Source: Streptomyces aidingensis
Lineage (GTDB): Bacteria; Actinomycetota; Actinomycetes; Streptomycetales; Streptomycetaceae
Assembly: GCF_900112355.1 (NCBI RefSeq)
Contig: NZ_FOLM01000013.1
Location: 1-64,000 of the forward strand
Reading direction: 5' to 3'
Length of the DNA stretch: 64,000 bases
A model generated the notes under the pieces. It saw only the letters and a program-made list of their open reading frames with translations, made no database searches and was not told the origin of the DNA. Below, in pieces: positions 49,505 to 57,945 of this stretch; position 1 is the first letter of the stretch; the number at the start of each line of letters is the position of its first letter. The position numbers and the translations under genes are program-made.

Positions 49505-50149
49505 GTGACCGCGGAGACTTCCCAGACGCTCGACCGAGGGCTGCGAGTCCTCAAACTCCTGGCCGAGACCGACCACGGGCTCACCGTGACCGAGCTCTCC
49601 AAGCAGCTCGGGGTGAACCGCACGGTCGTCTACCGGCTGCTCGCGACCCTCGAACAGCATGCCCTGGTACGCCGGGACGCCGGCGGCCGGGCCCGGGTAG
49701 GGGTCGGTGTGCTGGGGCTGGGACGCCAGGTCCACCCACTGGTCCGGGAGGCCGCGCTGCCCGCGCTGCGCTCCCTGGCCGAGGACGTCGGCGCCACCGC
49801 CCACCTCACCGTGGTGGACGGCAGCGAGGCGCTGGCCGTCGCCGTGGTGGAACCGAGCTGGACGGACTACCACGTCGCCTACCGCACCGGCTTCCGCCAT
49901 CCGCTGGACCGCGGCGCCGCGGGCCGGGCGATCCTCATCGGCCGCTGCAAGGACATCGACAACGAGGACGGCTATGTCCTGACCCACGGCGAACTGGAGG
50001 CGGGCGCCAGCGGCGCCGCCGCGCCGCTGCCGCCGGACTGCGGGGTGGAGGGCAGCGTCGGTGTGGTGATGCTCAACGACTCGGTGCCCCCGGAGGTCGG
50101 CCCCCGCGTGGTGCGCGCCGCCCAGGAAGTCGCCGACGTCCTGCGCTGA
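49505..50149 (+). CDS. IclR family transcriptional regulator
   Basis: A 214-residue regulator: an N-terminal winged helix (TLDRGLRVLKLLAETDHGLTVTELSKQLGVNRTVVYRLLATLEQHALV) and a shortened IclR effector domain (AYRTGFRHPLDRGAAGRAIL). GAGGGGG lies 6 nt before GTG 49505. Full IclR proteins have about 250 residues, so the ligand domain is compact. No operon partner is evident. Confidence 0.9.
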   Translation: MTAETSQTLDRGLRVLKLLAETDHGLTVTELSKQLGVNRTVVYRLLATLEQHALVRRDAGGRARVGVGVLGLGRQVHPLVREAALPALRSLAEDVGATAHLTVVDGSEALAVAVVEPSWTDYHVAYRTGFRHPLDRGAAGRAILIGRCKDIDNEDGYVLTHGELEAGASGAAAPLPPDCGVEGSVGVVMLNDSVPPEVGPRVVRAAQEVADVLR

Positions 50150-50227
50150 GTTCTCCGCCGACGGCCGCCGCGCACCGCGCCGCCGGATGCCCGGCGCCCG
50201 GGCGGCGGGTGGCCGCGGGGGCGTGGG

Positions 50228-50233
50228 TAGTCT
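50228..50233 (+). promoter_or_regulatory. -10 hexamer TAGTCT, leaderless protease transcript
   Basis: TAGTCT ends 7 nt before ATG 50241. Confidence 0.5.
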
Positions 50234-50240
50234 TCGACGC

Positions 50241-51107
50241 ATGCCGTCTGCCGCCCCGCGCCCCCCGCGTTCCCAGCCCGCGACCCCCGGCCCCGGCCCG
50301 GCCGGCGGCGGCGTCCTCCCCGGGGTGCTGCGGCGCCGGCCGGCGCTGATCGGGCTCTGCGCGGCGCTGGTGACCCTGCTGCTCGCCGTCGCCGCCCTGC
50401 TGCCGCTGCCGTTCTCGGTGGCGCTGCCCGGCGAGACCGTGGATGTGCAGGGCCGCAGTGGCGGCGAGCCGGTGATCCGGATCTCCGGCACCGGGGTCCG
50501 CGAGCCCGAGGGCGAGCTGCGGATGACCACCATCCAGGCCACCGGCCCGGACGCCACCGTGCGGCTGCCCGATGTGGTCAGCGGCTGGTTCTCCGACGAG
50601 CGCGCGGTCATGCCGCGCGACGCGGTCTATCCGGTCGGCCGGTCCCCGCGTGAGATCCGCGAGTACAACGCCGAGCAGATGACCGCCTCCCAGGACGCCG
50701 CGGCCGAGGCGGCGCTCGCCCTGCTCGACCTCACCGGGCAGGGCATCGAGGTGGAGCTGACCCTGCGGGACGTGGGCGGCCCCAGCGCCGGCCTGCTGTT
50801 CGCCCTCGGCATCGTCAATCTGCTGGCGGGCGACGGCGAGGGCGGCGATCTCACCGGCGGCCGGGTGATCGCCGGCACCGGCACCATCGGGGCGGACGGC
50901 ACGGTCGGCCCGGTGGGCGGCGTCCCGCTGAAGACCCAGGCCGCGCGGCGCGACGGGGCCACCGTCTTTCTGGTGCCGCGGGAGGAATGCGGGGACGCCG
51001 CGGGCGGTCTGCCCGAGGGGCTGCGGCTGATCCCGGTGGAGACGCTCCGGGGCGCGGTGGACGCGCTGCGCGCGCTGGCGGACGGCGGCCCGGTGCCCGC
51101 CTGCTGA
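50241..51107 (+). CDS. Membrane-anchored S16 (Lon-like) protease domain protein
   Basis: A 288-residue protein with one N-terminal transmembrane helix (about 37-58) and an outward C-terminal Lon-type protease domain. The catalytic Ser is in VGGPSAGLLFALG and the Lys in GGVPLKTQAARRDGA. It resembles YlbL-type PDZ-S16 proteins, although the PDZ region between residues 60 and 150 is short and hard to recognise. It probably degrades envelope proteins. Confidence 0.82.
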   Translation: MPSAAPRPPRSQPATPGPGPAGGGVLPGVLRRRPALIGLCAALVTLLLAVAALLPLPFSVALPGETVDVQGRSGGEPVIRISGTGVREPEGELRMTTIQATGPDATVRLPDVVSGWFSDERAVMPRDAVYPVGRSPREIREYNAEQMTASQDAAAEAALALLDLTGQGIEVELTLRDVGGPSAGLLFALGIVNLLAGDGEGGDLTGGRVIAGTGTIGADGTVGPVGGVPLKTQAARRDGATVFLVPREECGDAAGGLPEGLRLIPVETLRGAVDALRALADGGPVPAC

Positions 51108-51125
51108 GCCGGACCCGGGCGGGGG

Positions 51126-51160
51126 GGCCGCCCCCGCGAGTGCAGGGCGCGGGGGCGGCC
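51126..51160. terminator. Bidirectional terminator, 13-bp stem
   Basis: GGCCGCCCCCGCG (51126-51138) pairs exactly with CGCGGGGGCGGCC (51148-51160). It separates the convergent protease and hpd genes. Confidence 0.8.
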
Positions 51161-51177
51161 GGTGGGGGGTGGTGTTC

Positions 51178-52359
51178 TTACAGATTCCCCCGTTTCGCCT
51201 GTTCACGCTCGATCGCCTCGAAGAGGGCCTTGAAGTTCCCCTTGCCGAAGCCCAGCGAGCCGTGCCGCTCGATCAGCTCGAAGAAGACGGTGGGGCGGTC
51301 CTGCACCGGCTTGGTGAAAATCTGCAGCAGATAGCCGTCCTCGTCCCGGTCGGCCAGGATCTTCAGCTCGCGCAGGGTGTCCACCGGCACCCGGGTGTCC
51401 CCGGCCCACTCGCCCAGCGTGTCGTAGTAGGAGTCCGGCACGTCCAGGAACTCCACTCCCGCGGCGCGCATCCCGCGCACGGTGTGCACGATGTCGCTGG
51501 TGGCCAGCGCGATGTGCTGCACGCCCGGTCCGCCGTAGAACTCCAGATACTCGTCGATCTGCGACTTCTTCCTGGCGACGGCCGGCTCGTTGATGGGGAA
51601 CTTCACCTTGCGGGTGCCGTCCGCGACCACCTTCGACATCAGCGCGGAGTACTCGGTGGCGATGTCGTCGCCCACGAACTCCTTCATGTTGGTGAAGCCC
51701 ATCACCCGCTGGTAGTAGGCCACCCACTCGTCCATCCGGCCGAGTTCGACATTGCCCACACAGTGGTCGATGGCCTGGAAGAAACGCTTCTTCGGTGGTG
51801 TGACCAGCGGTTCGGCATCCACATAGCCGGGCAGATGGGCGCCCTTGTAGCCGCCCCGCTCCACCAGCGTGTGCCGGGTCTCGCCATAGGTGCCGATGGC
51901 GGCCAGCACCACCGTGCCGTTGTCGTCGGTGAGTTCGTGCGGCTCGGCCAGCGGGCGGGCGCCCTGCTCCAGGGCGCGGGCGTACGCCGCCCGGGCGTCC
52001 GGCACCTCCAGCGCCAGATCGACCACGCCGTCGCCGTGCGCGGCCACATGCCGGGACAGGAACCGGCCGTGCTCGGTGGCGGGCTTGATGACCGAGGTGA
52101 GGACGAACCGGGCGGCGCCCGACTCCAGGACATAGGAGGCCGTCTCCCGGTTGCCGTGCTCCGGCCCGGAATAGGCGACGAGCCGCATGCCGAAGGCCGT
52201 GGAGTAGTAGTGCGCCGCCTGTTTGGCGTTGCCGACCGCGAAGACGACCGCGTCCATGCCGTTGACCGGGAACGGATCGGCGTTCCGGGAGCGGCTCGGG
52301 GACCCCGCGGGGGTGCGGTGCGGGGTGTGCACAGATGCGCGCTGTGGGGTCTCAGTCAT
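51178..52359 (-). CDS. hpd: 4-hydroxyphenylpyruvate dioxygenase
   Basis: A 393-residue Fe(II) enzyme converting 4-hydroxyphenylpyruvate to homogentisate in tyrosine breakdown. The two VOC halves start at GMDAVVFAVGNAKQAAHYY and FFQAIDHCVGNVELGRMDEWVAYY. Iron ligands are His of AIDHCVG, His of GVQHIAL and Glu of VFFELIERHG; the C-terminal GFGKGNFKALFEAIE is conserved. It diverges from an AsnC regulator with a 159-bp control region between them, the usual arrangement in Streptomyces. Confidence 0.95.
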   Translation of the reverse strand: MTETPQRASVHTPHRTPAGSPSRSRNADPFPVNGMDAVVFAVGNAKQAAHYYSTAFGMRLVAYSGPEHGNRETASYVLESGAARFVLTSVIKPATEHGRFLSRHVAAHGDGVVDLALEVPDARAAYARALEQGARPLAEPHELTDDNGTVVLAAIGTYGETRHTLVERGGYKGAHLPGYVDAEPLVTPPKKRFFQAIDHCVGNVELGRMDEWVAYYQRVMGFTNMKEFVGDDIATEYSALMSKVVADGTRKVKFPINEPAVARKKSQIDEYLEFYGGPGVQHIALATSDIVHTVRGMRAAGVEFLDVPDSYYDTLGEWAGDTRVPVDTLRELKILADRDEDGYLLQIFTKPVQDRPTVFFELIERHGSLGFGKGNFKALFEAIEREQAKRGNL

Positions 52360-52387
52360 GCAGGCAGAGTCCACCCGGTCGGCAAGG

Positions 52388-52419
52388 TGCGCAATAGTGA
52401 GCGCATCGGATGGGCAATA
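52388..52419. promoter_or_regulatory. Direct repeats TGSGCAATA and a palindrome between hpd and asnC
   Basis: TGCGCAATA (52388-52396) recurs as TGGGCAATA (52411-52419), and the first lies in the palindrome TGCGC-N8-GCGCA (52388-52405). Sites of this spacing suit the wrapped octamers of AsnC proteins. Confidence 0.5.
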
Positions 52420-52518
52420 TGTAGGGTGGAACTCGCCCAGCGCTTGTCGTTCTGTACATGATGCCCAGGAGAGCGGGCAGGTGGGCGGGCAGCGCAGGGC
52501 GGACGGAGGACCGCAGAG

Positions 52519-53061
52519 GTGATGACGGGCACCCAGACCCCGGCCGGCGCCGGCGCCGCGCCGGCCATCGACGCACTGGACGGGCGGCTGCTGGAACTGC
52601 TCGCCCGGGAACCGCGGATCGGCGTGCTGGAGGCGTCCCGCCGGCTCGGCGTGGCACGCGGCACCGCCCAGGCCCGGCTGGACCGGCTGCGGGCGGGCGG
52701 GGTGATCCGCGGCTTCGGCCCGGACGTGGACCCGGCCGCGATCGGCTATCCGGTCACGGCCTTCGCCACCCTGGAGATCCGGCAGGGGCAGGGCGAGCAG
52801 GTGCGGCGGCATCTGCGGGAGGTCCCCGAGGTGCTGGAGCTGCACACCATCACCGGGCAGGGCGACATGCTCTGCCGGCTGGTGGCCCGTTCCAACGCCG
52901 ATCTCCAGCGGGTGATCGACCGGGTGGTCGGCTTCGAGGGCATCGTCCGCTCCGCCACCGCGATCGTGATGGAGAATCCGGTGCCCTTCCGCATCGTTCC
53001 CCTGGTGCGGCAGGCCGCCGGTCTGGCCCCGGAGACCGGGCCCGCCGCCGCGGAGGGGTGA
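52519..53061 (+). CDS. Lrp/AsnC family regulator, probable regulator of hpd
   Basis: A 180-residue protein: N-terminal HTH (IDALDGRLLELLAREPRIGVLEASRRLGVARGTAQARLDRL) and a RAM effector domain (FATLEIRQGQGEQVRRHLREVPEVLELHTITGQGDMLCRLVARS). GTG 52519 or ATG 52522 may be the start; GGAGG is 11 nt before the GTG. Divergence from hpd suggests that it responds to an aromatic amino acid and controls tyrosine degradation. Confidence 0.9.
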   Translation: MMTGTQTPAGAGAAPAIDALDGRLLELLAREPRIGVLEASRRLGVARGTAQARLDRLRAGGVIRGFGPDVDPAAIGYPVTAFATLEIRQGQGEQVRRHLREVPEVLELHTITGQGDMLCRLVARSNADLQRVIDRVVGFEGIVRSATAIVMENPVPFRIVPLVRQAAGLAPETGPAAAEG

Positions 53062-53103
53062 CCGGGCGCGGTGAGCGGTGCCCCGGGCCTCGAAGGCGGC
53101 GCC

Positions 53104-53136
53104 CGGCGGGGGCACTCGGCGGGGGCACTCGGCGGG
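53104..53136. repeat. 13-bp tandem repeat between asnC and ssgG
   Basis: CGGCGGGGGCACT occurs at 53104 and 53117, plus a partial third unit. It lies in the 79-bp gap between convergent genes. Confidence 0.7.
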
Positions 53137-53140
53137 ACCC

Positions 53141-53620
53141 TCAGCAGTGGCCCTCGCCGGGGTCGTCCGGCGGCCGTCCGGCCGCCGAATCCTCGCCGCC
53201 GGACGGCCCGGAGGGCGTCAGCAGCGCCCGCAGCCCCGCGTCCAGATCCGACAGTTCCGGCTCCGTGCCGGGCGGCACCACGCGCAGCGTGCGCTCCAGC
53301 CAGGCCGACACCGGTGCGACGGCCGCCTGCACCAGGGCGCCGCCGTCCGGCGAGTTCAGCGCGATGCAGACCACCGGACGGTCCTCGGCCCGGCCGGGCC
53401 AGATCCGCACATCGCCGTGCCCGGCCGGGCGGAACACGCCCTCCACCAGCAGATCGCGGGCAAAGCTCCAGTGCACGGGGGACCCTGAGGTGATGTGGAA
53501 GAGGATGTGCACCGCGAAGGGGTCGTCCAGGCGGTAGACCAGCCGGGCGGCCACCGGGACGATCCGCTCCGGGGAGACCACCAGCCGCATCTCCAGCTCG
53601 CGTTCGATGGTGATGTGCAT
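53141..53620 (-). CDS. ssgG: SsgA-like sporulation protein, probably SsgG
   Basis: A 159-residue SsgA-like protein: MHITIERELEMRLVVSPERIVPVAARLVYRLDDPFAVHILFHI and VHWSFARDLLVEGVFRPAGHGDVRIWP are diagnostic. These proteins occur in sporulating actinomycetes and guide septum placement and wall remodelling. SsgG is assigned from its place beside hpd/asnC, as I remember it in S. coelicolor; sequence alone does not separate it from other members. ATG 53620 is the family start, with GAGGAAAAGG upstream. The last 25 residues are Gly/Pro/Asp-rich. Confidence 0.88.
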   Translation of the reverse strand: MHITIERELEMRLVVSPERIVPVAARLVYRLDDPFAVHILFHITSGSPVHWSFARDLLVEGVFRPAGHGDVRIWPGRAEDRPVVCIALNSPDGGALVQAAVAPVSAWLERTLRVVPPGTEPELSDLDAGLRALLTPSGPSGGEDSAAGRPPDDPGEGHC

Positions 53621-53822
53621 CGGAAACACCTTTTCCTCTGCCCGGTACCCGCCCGCTGCGGGTACGTTCAGCAGAAGGGAGCGCGAGAACGCCTCTCCCT
53701 TACGCGACTTCGCGAGGGTTTTTTCGTCACTTGCGGGCCCTCGTCGTACCATGCGTTACCCGGCCGTGGACGATCTGCCGCGGACAACTGCGACAACGGG
53801 CGGACAGGAGCGTCGTACAGGG

Positions 53823-55301
53823 ATGAGCGTGCCACCCGAGGGAAGCGCCGGCGGGAACCCGGGGCCCGACTGGTACCCCGACCCGTCCATTCCCGGCTAC
53901 ATCCGGTACTGGAACGGCAGCGCCTGGGTCCCCGGCAGCAGCCGGCCGGAGCCGCGCGCGGGTGAGCCGCGGCCCGGCCCGCCGCCCGGCGCCTTTCTGC
54001 CGCAGCCCGCCTCCGGACCGCCCGCTCCCGCCCGGCCGGCCGGGCCGGAGGAGACCGGGCCGGTCTTCTTCGACGAGGAGAACGCGGACACCCCGGGGCC
54101 ACCGCCGGCGGCGCCGGTCCCGGAACCGCGCCCCGCCCTGCCGGAGCTGCGCGGACGCGGCGAAGCCGAGCGCCCGCGGCTGCCCTGGGGCTCGGACGAG
54201 GACGTGTCCACCTCGCCGGTGGCCTCCTTCCGCCGCGGGCAGCAGAGCGGTCCGGGTGGTCCGGGTGGTCCGGGTGGTCAGAGTGTGCCGGGCGGCCAGG
54301 GGGCGGCCGATCCGCGGACCCCGTTCGGGCGCCCGGCGCCGGAGCGCTCCGGCACCGCCGCCGAGCCCGCCGCCGATGCCGCCGATGCCGCCGGGACGGG
54401 GACGGAGGGCCCCACCTGGACCCAGCAGGTGCGCGAACTGGCCCAGCAGGCCCATGACCGGCGTGCCCAGCAGGAGCCGCCGCGGCAGTCCCCGCAGCCC
54501 CCGGCTCCCCAGCCCCCGCCCCAGCCCCGGGCGCCGGCTCCCGGGGCGGGTGCACCGGGGCAGCCCGCGCCGCCCGCCCCGCAGGGCCCCGGGCCGGTGC
54601 CGCAGCAGGCGTCCGCCCCGGGGCCGTTCCCGGCTCCCGCCCCCGCCCGCCCCGGGCAGCCGGGCCCCGCTCCCCGGCAGCCCGAGCAGCCCCGGGGGCA
54701 CACCGTGCCGGTAATGGGCGCACCGCAGATGGCGCCGCTCACCGAGGCGGGTCTCCAGGTGCGGGCCACCGCCCCCTGGGAGTCCCCGTTCGGCGGCTCG
54801 GAGACCGCCTACCCGGCGAAGCTGGGCCGGCGCCTGCTGGCCCGGATCGTCGACTCGCTGCTGCCGCTCGGCGCCGCCGGGGCCGTGGCCTTCCTGCTGC
54901 TGGACCGCGGCCGGGACCACATCCGGGCCAAGGTGGACGCGGTCGAGCAGGCGGGCGTCACCCAGCAGGTATGGCTGCTGGACGGCACCACCGGCGCCTA
55001 TCTCGCCATGGTGCTGGGCGCCTTCCTCGGGCTCGGACTGCTGCTGGAGGCGCTGCCCACCGCCTTCTGGGGCCGCAGCCCGGGCAAGGCGCTGTTCGGC
55101 CTGCGGGTGCTGAATGTGGAGCGGCAGGAGAAGCCGTCCTTCGGTGCCGCACTGGGCCGCTGGCTGCTGTACAGCGTGCTCGGGCTGGTGGCGCTGGGCG
55201 TGGTCGGCGTGCTGTGGTGCGTGCGCGACCGCCCCTGGCGGCAGTGCTGGCACGACAAGGCGGCCCGCACCTTCGTCGCCTCGGCACGCTCCGGCCGCTG
55301 A
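53823..55301 (+). CDS. RDD family membrane protein with N-terminal DUF2510-like and Pro/Gln-rich regions
   Basis: A 492-residue protein. Residues 15-42 (GPDWYPDPSIPGYIRYWNGSAWV) form a DUF2510-like WYxDP..YWDG motif, then about 280 residues of Pro/Gly/Gln low complexity with a 9-bp GPG repeat (54249-54280). The C-terminal 160 residues are an RDD domain with three helices (LGRRLLARIVDSLLPLGAAGAVAFLLL; GRSPGKALFGLRVLN). RDD proteins are suspected transporters or scaffolds. A second RDD gene follows at 55406. ATG 53823 is chosen for the MSVPPEG start. Confidence 0.82.
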   Translation: MSVPPEGSAGGNPGPDWYPDPSIPGYIRYWNGSAWVPGSSRPEPRAGEPRPGPPPGAFLPQPASGPPAPARPAGPEETGPVFFDEENADTPGPPPAAPVPEPRPALPELRGRGEAERPRLPWGSDEDVSTSPVASFRRGQQSGPGGPGGPGGQSVPGGQGAADPRTPFGRPAPERSGTAAEPAADAADAAGTGTEGPTWTQQVRELAQQAHDRRAQQEPPRQSPQPPAPQPPPQPRAPAPGAGAPGQPAPPAPQGPGPVPQQASAPGPFPAPAPARPGQPGPAPRQPEQPRGHTVPVMGAPQMAPLTEAGLQVRATAPWESPFGGSETAYPAKLGRRLLARIVDSLLPLGAAGAVAFLLLDRGRDHIRAKVDAVEQAGVTQQVWLLDGTTGAYLAMVLGAFLGLGLLLEALPTAFWGRSPGKALFGLRVLNVERQEKPSFGAALGRWLLYSVLGLVALGVVGVLWCVRDRPWRQCWHDKAARTFVASARSGR

Positions 55302-55405
55302 GCCCGCCCGCTCCGGCGATGGATTCCGGCCGGAATGGCCGGAAATTTCCCTCGTGCGGCGCTTTGCGGATGCGAGGTGCCCGGCCCGCGGGTGCACTCG
55401 GAGAC

Positions 55406-56089
55406 ATGAGTGATGAGCAGTCGCAGCGCGGACGGTGGGGACAGCCGGGCACATCCCAGGGCCCCGGGCAGCTTGGGCAGCCCGGCGGGCAGAGCAGGCC
55501 CGGCTCGGGGCCGGCACAGCCCGGAGGGCCGCACTACGAGGGCAAACCGCCGCCTCCGCCGCCGTCCGGCGGCGGCACCGAGGACTTCGGCACGGGCCCG
55601 TACGGCGCTCCCGGGCCCGCCGGACAGGGCGGAGCGGAGGGAGGGCCGCTGCCCGGGATGCCGCCGCTGGCGTCCCTGGGCCGCCGGCTGGTCGCCCGCA
55701 TCATCGACTGGCTGATCATCTACATCCCGATGGCGCTGATCACCCTGCCGCTGGTGGACACCGACGACTACAACACCGTCGGCAACTGGGGGACATCCCT
55801 GCTCGGGGTGCTGGTCTACTTCGTCTACGAGGCGCTGATGCTGACCTCGCGGGGACAGACGCTCGGCAAGATGGCCATGAAGATCCGGGTCGGGATGCTG
55901 GCCGACGGAGCCATCCCGGCGGGCGGCCCGGGCTGGATCCGGGCGGCGGTGTACTCGCTGCCGCAGCTCGTCTACTGCCTCGGCCAGTTGTTCTGGCTGG
56001 TCAATGTGCTTTTCTGCACCTGGGACCGGCCGTTCCGCCAGTGTCTGCACGACAAGGCGGCCAAGACCGTGGTGGTCGAGGCGCACTGA
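55406..56089 (+). CDS. RDD family membrane protein
   Basis: A 227-residue protein. The first 85 residues are Gln/Gly/Pro-rich. The RDD domain follows: LGRRLVARIIDWLIIYIPMALI, GTSLLGVLVYFVYEALMLTSRGQTLGKMAMKIRV, and LPQLVYCLGQLFWLVNVLFCTWDRPFRQCLHDKAAKTVVV. It shares its ending (DRPxRQCxHDKAAxT) with the preceding gene, indicating duplication. It begins about 100 bp after that gene. Confidence 0.85.
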   Translation: MSDEQSQRGRWGQPGTSQGPGQLGQPGGQSRPGSGPAQPGGPHYEGKPPPPPPSGGGTEDFGTGPYGAPGPAGQGGAEGGPLPGMPPLASLGRRLVARIIDWLIIYIPMALITLPLVDTDDYNTVGNWGTSLLGVLVYFVYEALMLTSRGQTLGKMAMKIRVGMLADGAIPAGGPGWIRAAVYSLPQLVYCLGQLFWLVNVLFCTWDRPFRQCLHDKAAKTVVVEAH

Positions 56090-56116
56090 CCGGCGCCGGC
56101 CCGCCGTCGGCCGGGG

Positions 56117-56413
56117 TCAGACCCGGACTTCGGGACGCCGCACGGGCGGCGGCGGGACGGCGTGCGGCGCCGCGGCCGGGGCAGCCGTCGAAGGCGCCGC
56201 CGTGGCCGCCGCCGGTGCCGCCGGCACGCGCTCCCGGCCGGCGCGGCGGGTGTGCACCGCCACGGCCGCCGCGATCCCGCAGCACAGCGCGGTGAACGCG
56301 ATCAGCAGGGCGGCGAGCACCGAGCCGCCGGGGGAGAGCAGCAGCATCAGCAGGGTGGCGGAGATGACGGCGGCGGAGCCGTAGGCGATCTGCTGGAGGG
56401 TCGGATGCGGCAT
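56117..56413 (-). CDS. Small two-helix membrane protein, unknown function
   Basis: A 98-residue protein: two transmembrane helices (IAYGSAAVISATLLMLLLS and VLAALLIAFTALCCGIAAAVAV) followed by an Ala/Pro-rich cytoplasmic tail. ATG 56413 gives MPHPTLQQIAYG. It is convergent with the RDD gene 27 bp away. No family is recognised. Confidence 0.6.
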   Translation of the reverse strand: MPHPTLQQIAYGSAAVISATLLMLLLSPGGSVLAALLIAFTALCCGIAAAVAVHTRRAGRERVPAAPAAATAAPSTAAPAAAPHAVPPPPVRRPEVRV

Positions 56414-56715
56414 CGCGGATTCCGTCCTGGCGAGTCCTGAGGAGTCCTGGCGTGGCTGTCTGAAGGCCGTGCTGGTGTTCCTGCGCACGACTCTACGGGC
56501 TGCGATGCCCGCCTCCGCGCCGGGGTAAGCGTCACGCCCCGCGCTCGCTGGTGCACGGGGGGCGCACACTTCCCCCCGTTCTGCCGCCGGACCGGGACGG
56601 AGCCGGAAACAGCAGGTCATCGTTTGTTTCCCCGGCGCCTCTGGTCAACGGCACCGGTACGGTCCAGGATGGCTGAGGCCCCATGGCACCCAGGCAGAGC
56701 ACGGGGAGGTGTTCC

Positions 56716-57027
56716 ATGGCCGATGGCGGACACGTCCGGCTGCCGGACGGCAGCATGGTGGTGGCGGTCGCCCTGCCGCGCCCGGAGGCGGCGGGAACCG
56801 GACTGATCCGGATACTGGTGCACGCCCCCAACCGGGCCCGCGCCCTGACCAGGCTGCGCAACCTCGGACTGCGCGCGGTCTATCTGCGGGGCAACGCCCT
56901 GCCGCCCACTCCGGACGAGATCAGCGCCGTGCTGCACCACCCGGAGGGCATCGTCTGGCGCTGCACGACCGCCACCGGCCCGCTGGCGAGCTGGCGCTCC
57001 ATGGCCGCCCTCCGCCGCGCCTCCTGA
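56716..57027 (+). CDS. Conserved small protein of unknown function
   Basis: A 103-residue protein, GHVRLPDGSMVVAVALPRPEA...LIRILVHAPNRARALTRLRNLGLRAVYLRGNALPPTPDEISAVLHHPEGIVWR. The mixed alpha/beta pattern suggests a folded single domain. GGGGAGG provides a good ribosome site for ATG 56716. I do not recognise a family. It is convergent with pncA. Confidence 0.65.
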   Translation: MADGGHVRLPDGSMVVAVALPRPEAAGTGLIRILVHAPNRARALTRLRNLGLRAVYLRGNALPPTPDEISAVLHHPEGIVWRCTTATGPLASWRSMAALRRAS

Positions 57028-57094
57028 CCTGGGCCCTGACCCTCTGGTCCGGACCCGGACACGGCCCCGGTCCCCGCCGCCGTCGCAGGCCGCT

Positions 57095-57685
57095 TCAGGC
57101 GGCGACGACCGGCTTGCCGGTGAGCTCGACTCCGGCGGCGCGCAGCTCGCCGAGCGCGCGCTCGACGGAATCGCGGGCCACCCCGGCGGTCAGATCCAGC
57201 AGCACCCGGGTGCGGAAGCCCTCGCGGGCCGCGTCCAGCGCGGTGGCCCGGACGCAGTGGTCGGTGGCGATGCCCACCAGGTCCACCTCCGTCACCTCGC
57301 GGGCGCGCAGCCAGTCGGCCAGCGAGGTGCCGCTCTCGTCGGCGCCCTCGAAGCCGCTGTAGGCCGCCGCGTAGGCACCCTTGTCGAAGCATGCCTCGAC
57401 CGCCCCCGAGGTGACCGCCGGAGCGAAGTTGGGGTGGAAGCCGACGCCCTCGGTCCCGGCCACGCAGTGCCGCGGCCAGGAGTGCACGAAGTCCGGGTGG
57501 CCGGAGAAGTGGTCACCGGGCGAGATGTGGTGGTCCCGGGTGGCCACCACATGGCGGTAGCCGGGGGTGGCGGCGCTGATCAGGTCGGTGATCGCGGCGG
57601 CCACGTCGGCGCCGCCGGCCACCGGGAGGCTGCCGCCCTCGCAGAAGTCGTTCTGCACGTCGACGACGATCAGGGCGCGGTGCAT
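57095..57685 (-). CDS. pncA: Nicotinamidase
   Basis: A 196-residue isochorismatase-fold enzyme converting nicotinamide to nicotinate. The triad is visible: Asp in VVDVQNDFCEGGSL, Lys in CFDKGAYAAAYSGFEG, Cys in VGIATDHCVRATALDA. Metal-binding residues are in ATRDHHISPGDHF. pncB, the next step of NAD salvage, lies directly upstream on the same strand with a 260-bp gap. ATG 57685 is used; a longer upstream frame is not convincing. Confidence 0.95.
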   Translation of the reverse strand: MHRALIVVDVQNDFCEGGSLPVAGGADVAAAITDLISAATPGYRHVVATRDHHISPGDHFSGHPDFVHSWPRHCVAGTEGVGFHPNFAPAVTSGAVEACFDKGAYAAAYSGFEGADESGTSLADWLRAREVTEVDLVGIATDHCVRATALDAAREGFRTRVLLDLTAGVARDSVERALGELRAAGVELTGKPVVAA

Positions 57686-57945
57686 GGAGAACACCCCTTC
57701 CGGGCGGATGACGGGCGGCGCGGCGGACGGCCGCCGTACGGGATTCGGTTCTGGGGCGTGGGACTTGGGGATCCGGGAGCGTGGGGGCGGCTCAGTCCGC
57801 AGACTAGCCGTATCCGGCGGCCGGGTCATACCGAGTGCCCCATCCGGCGCGGTTCGGTCCCGGTCGCGCCGTTGTCCGGGGCACGTGCCGCGGGCCGGTG
57901 CGGTTCAGTGCCGGTGCCCCGCCGGCTGCCGCCGGGCGGCGCCGG

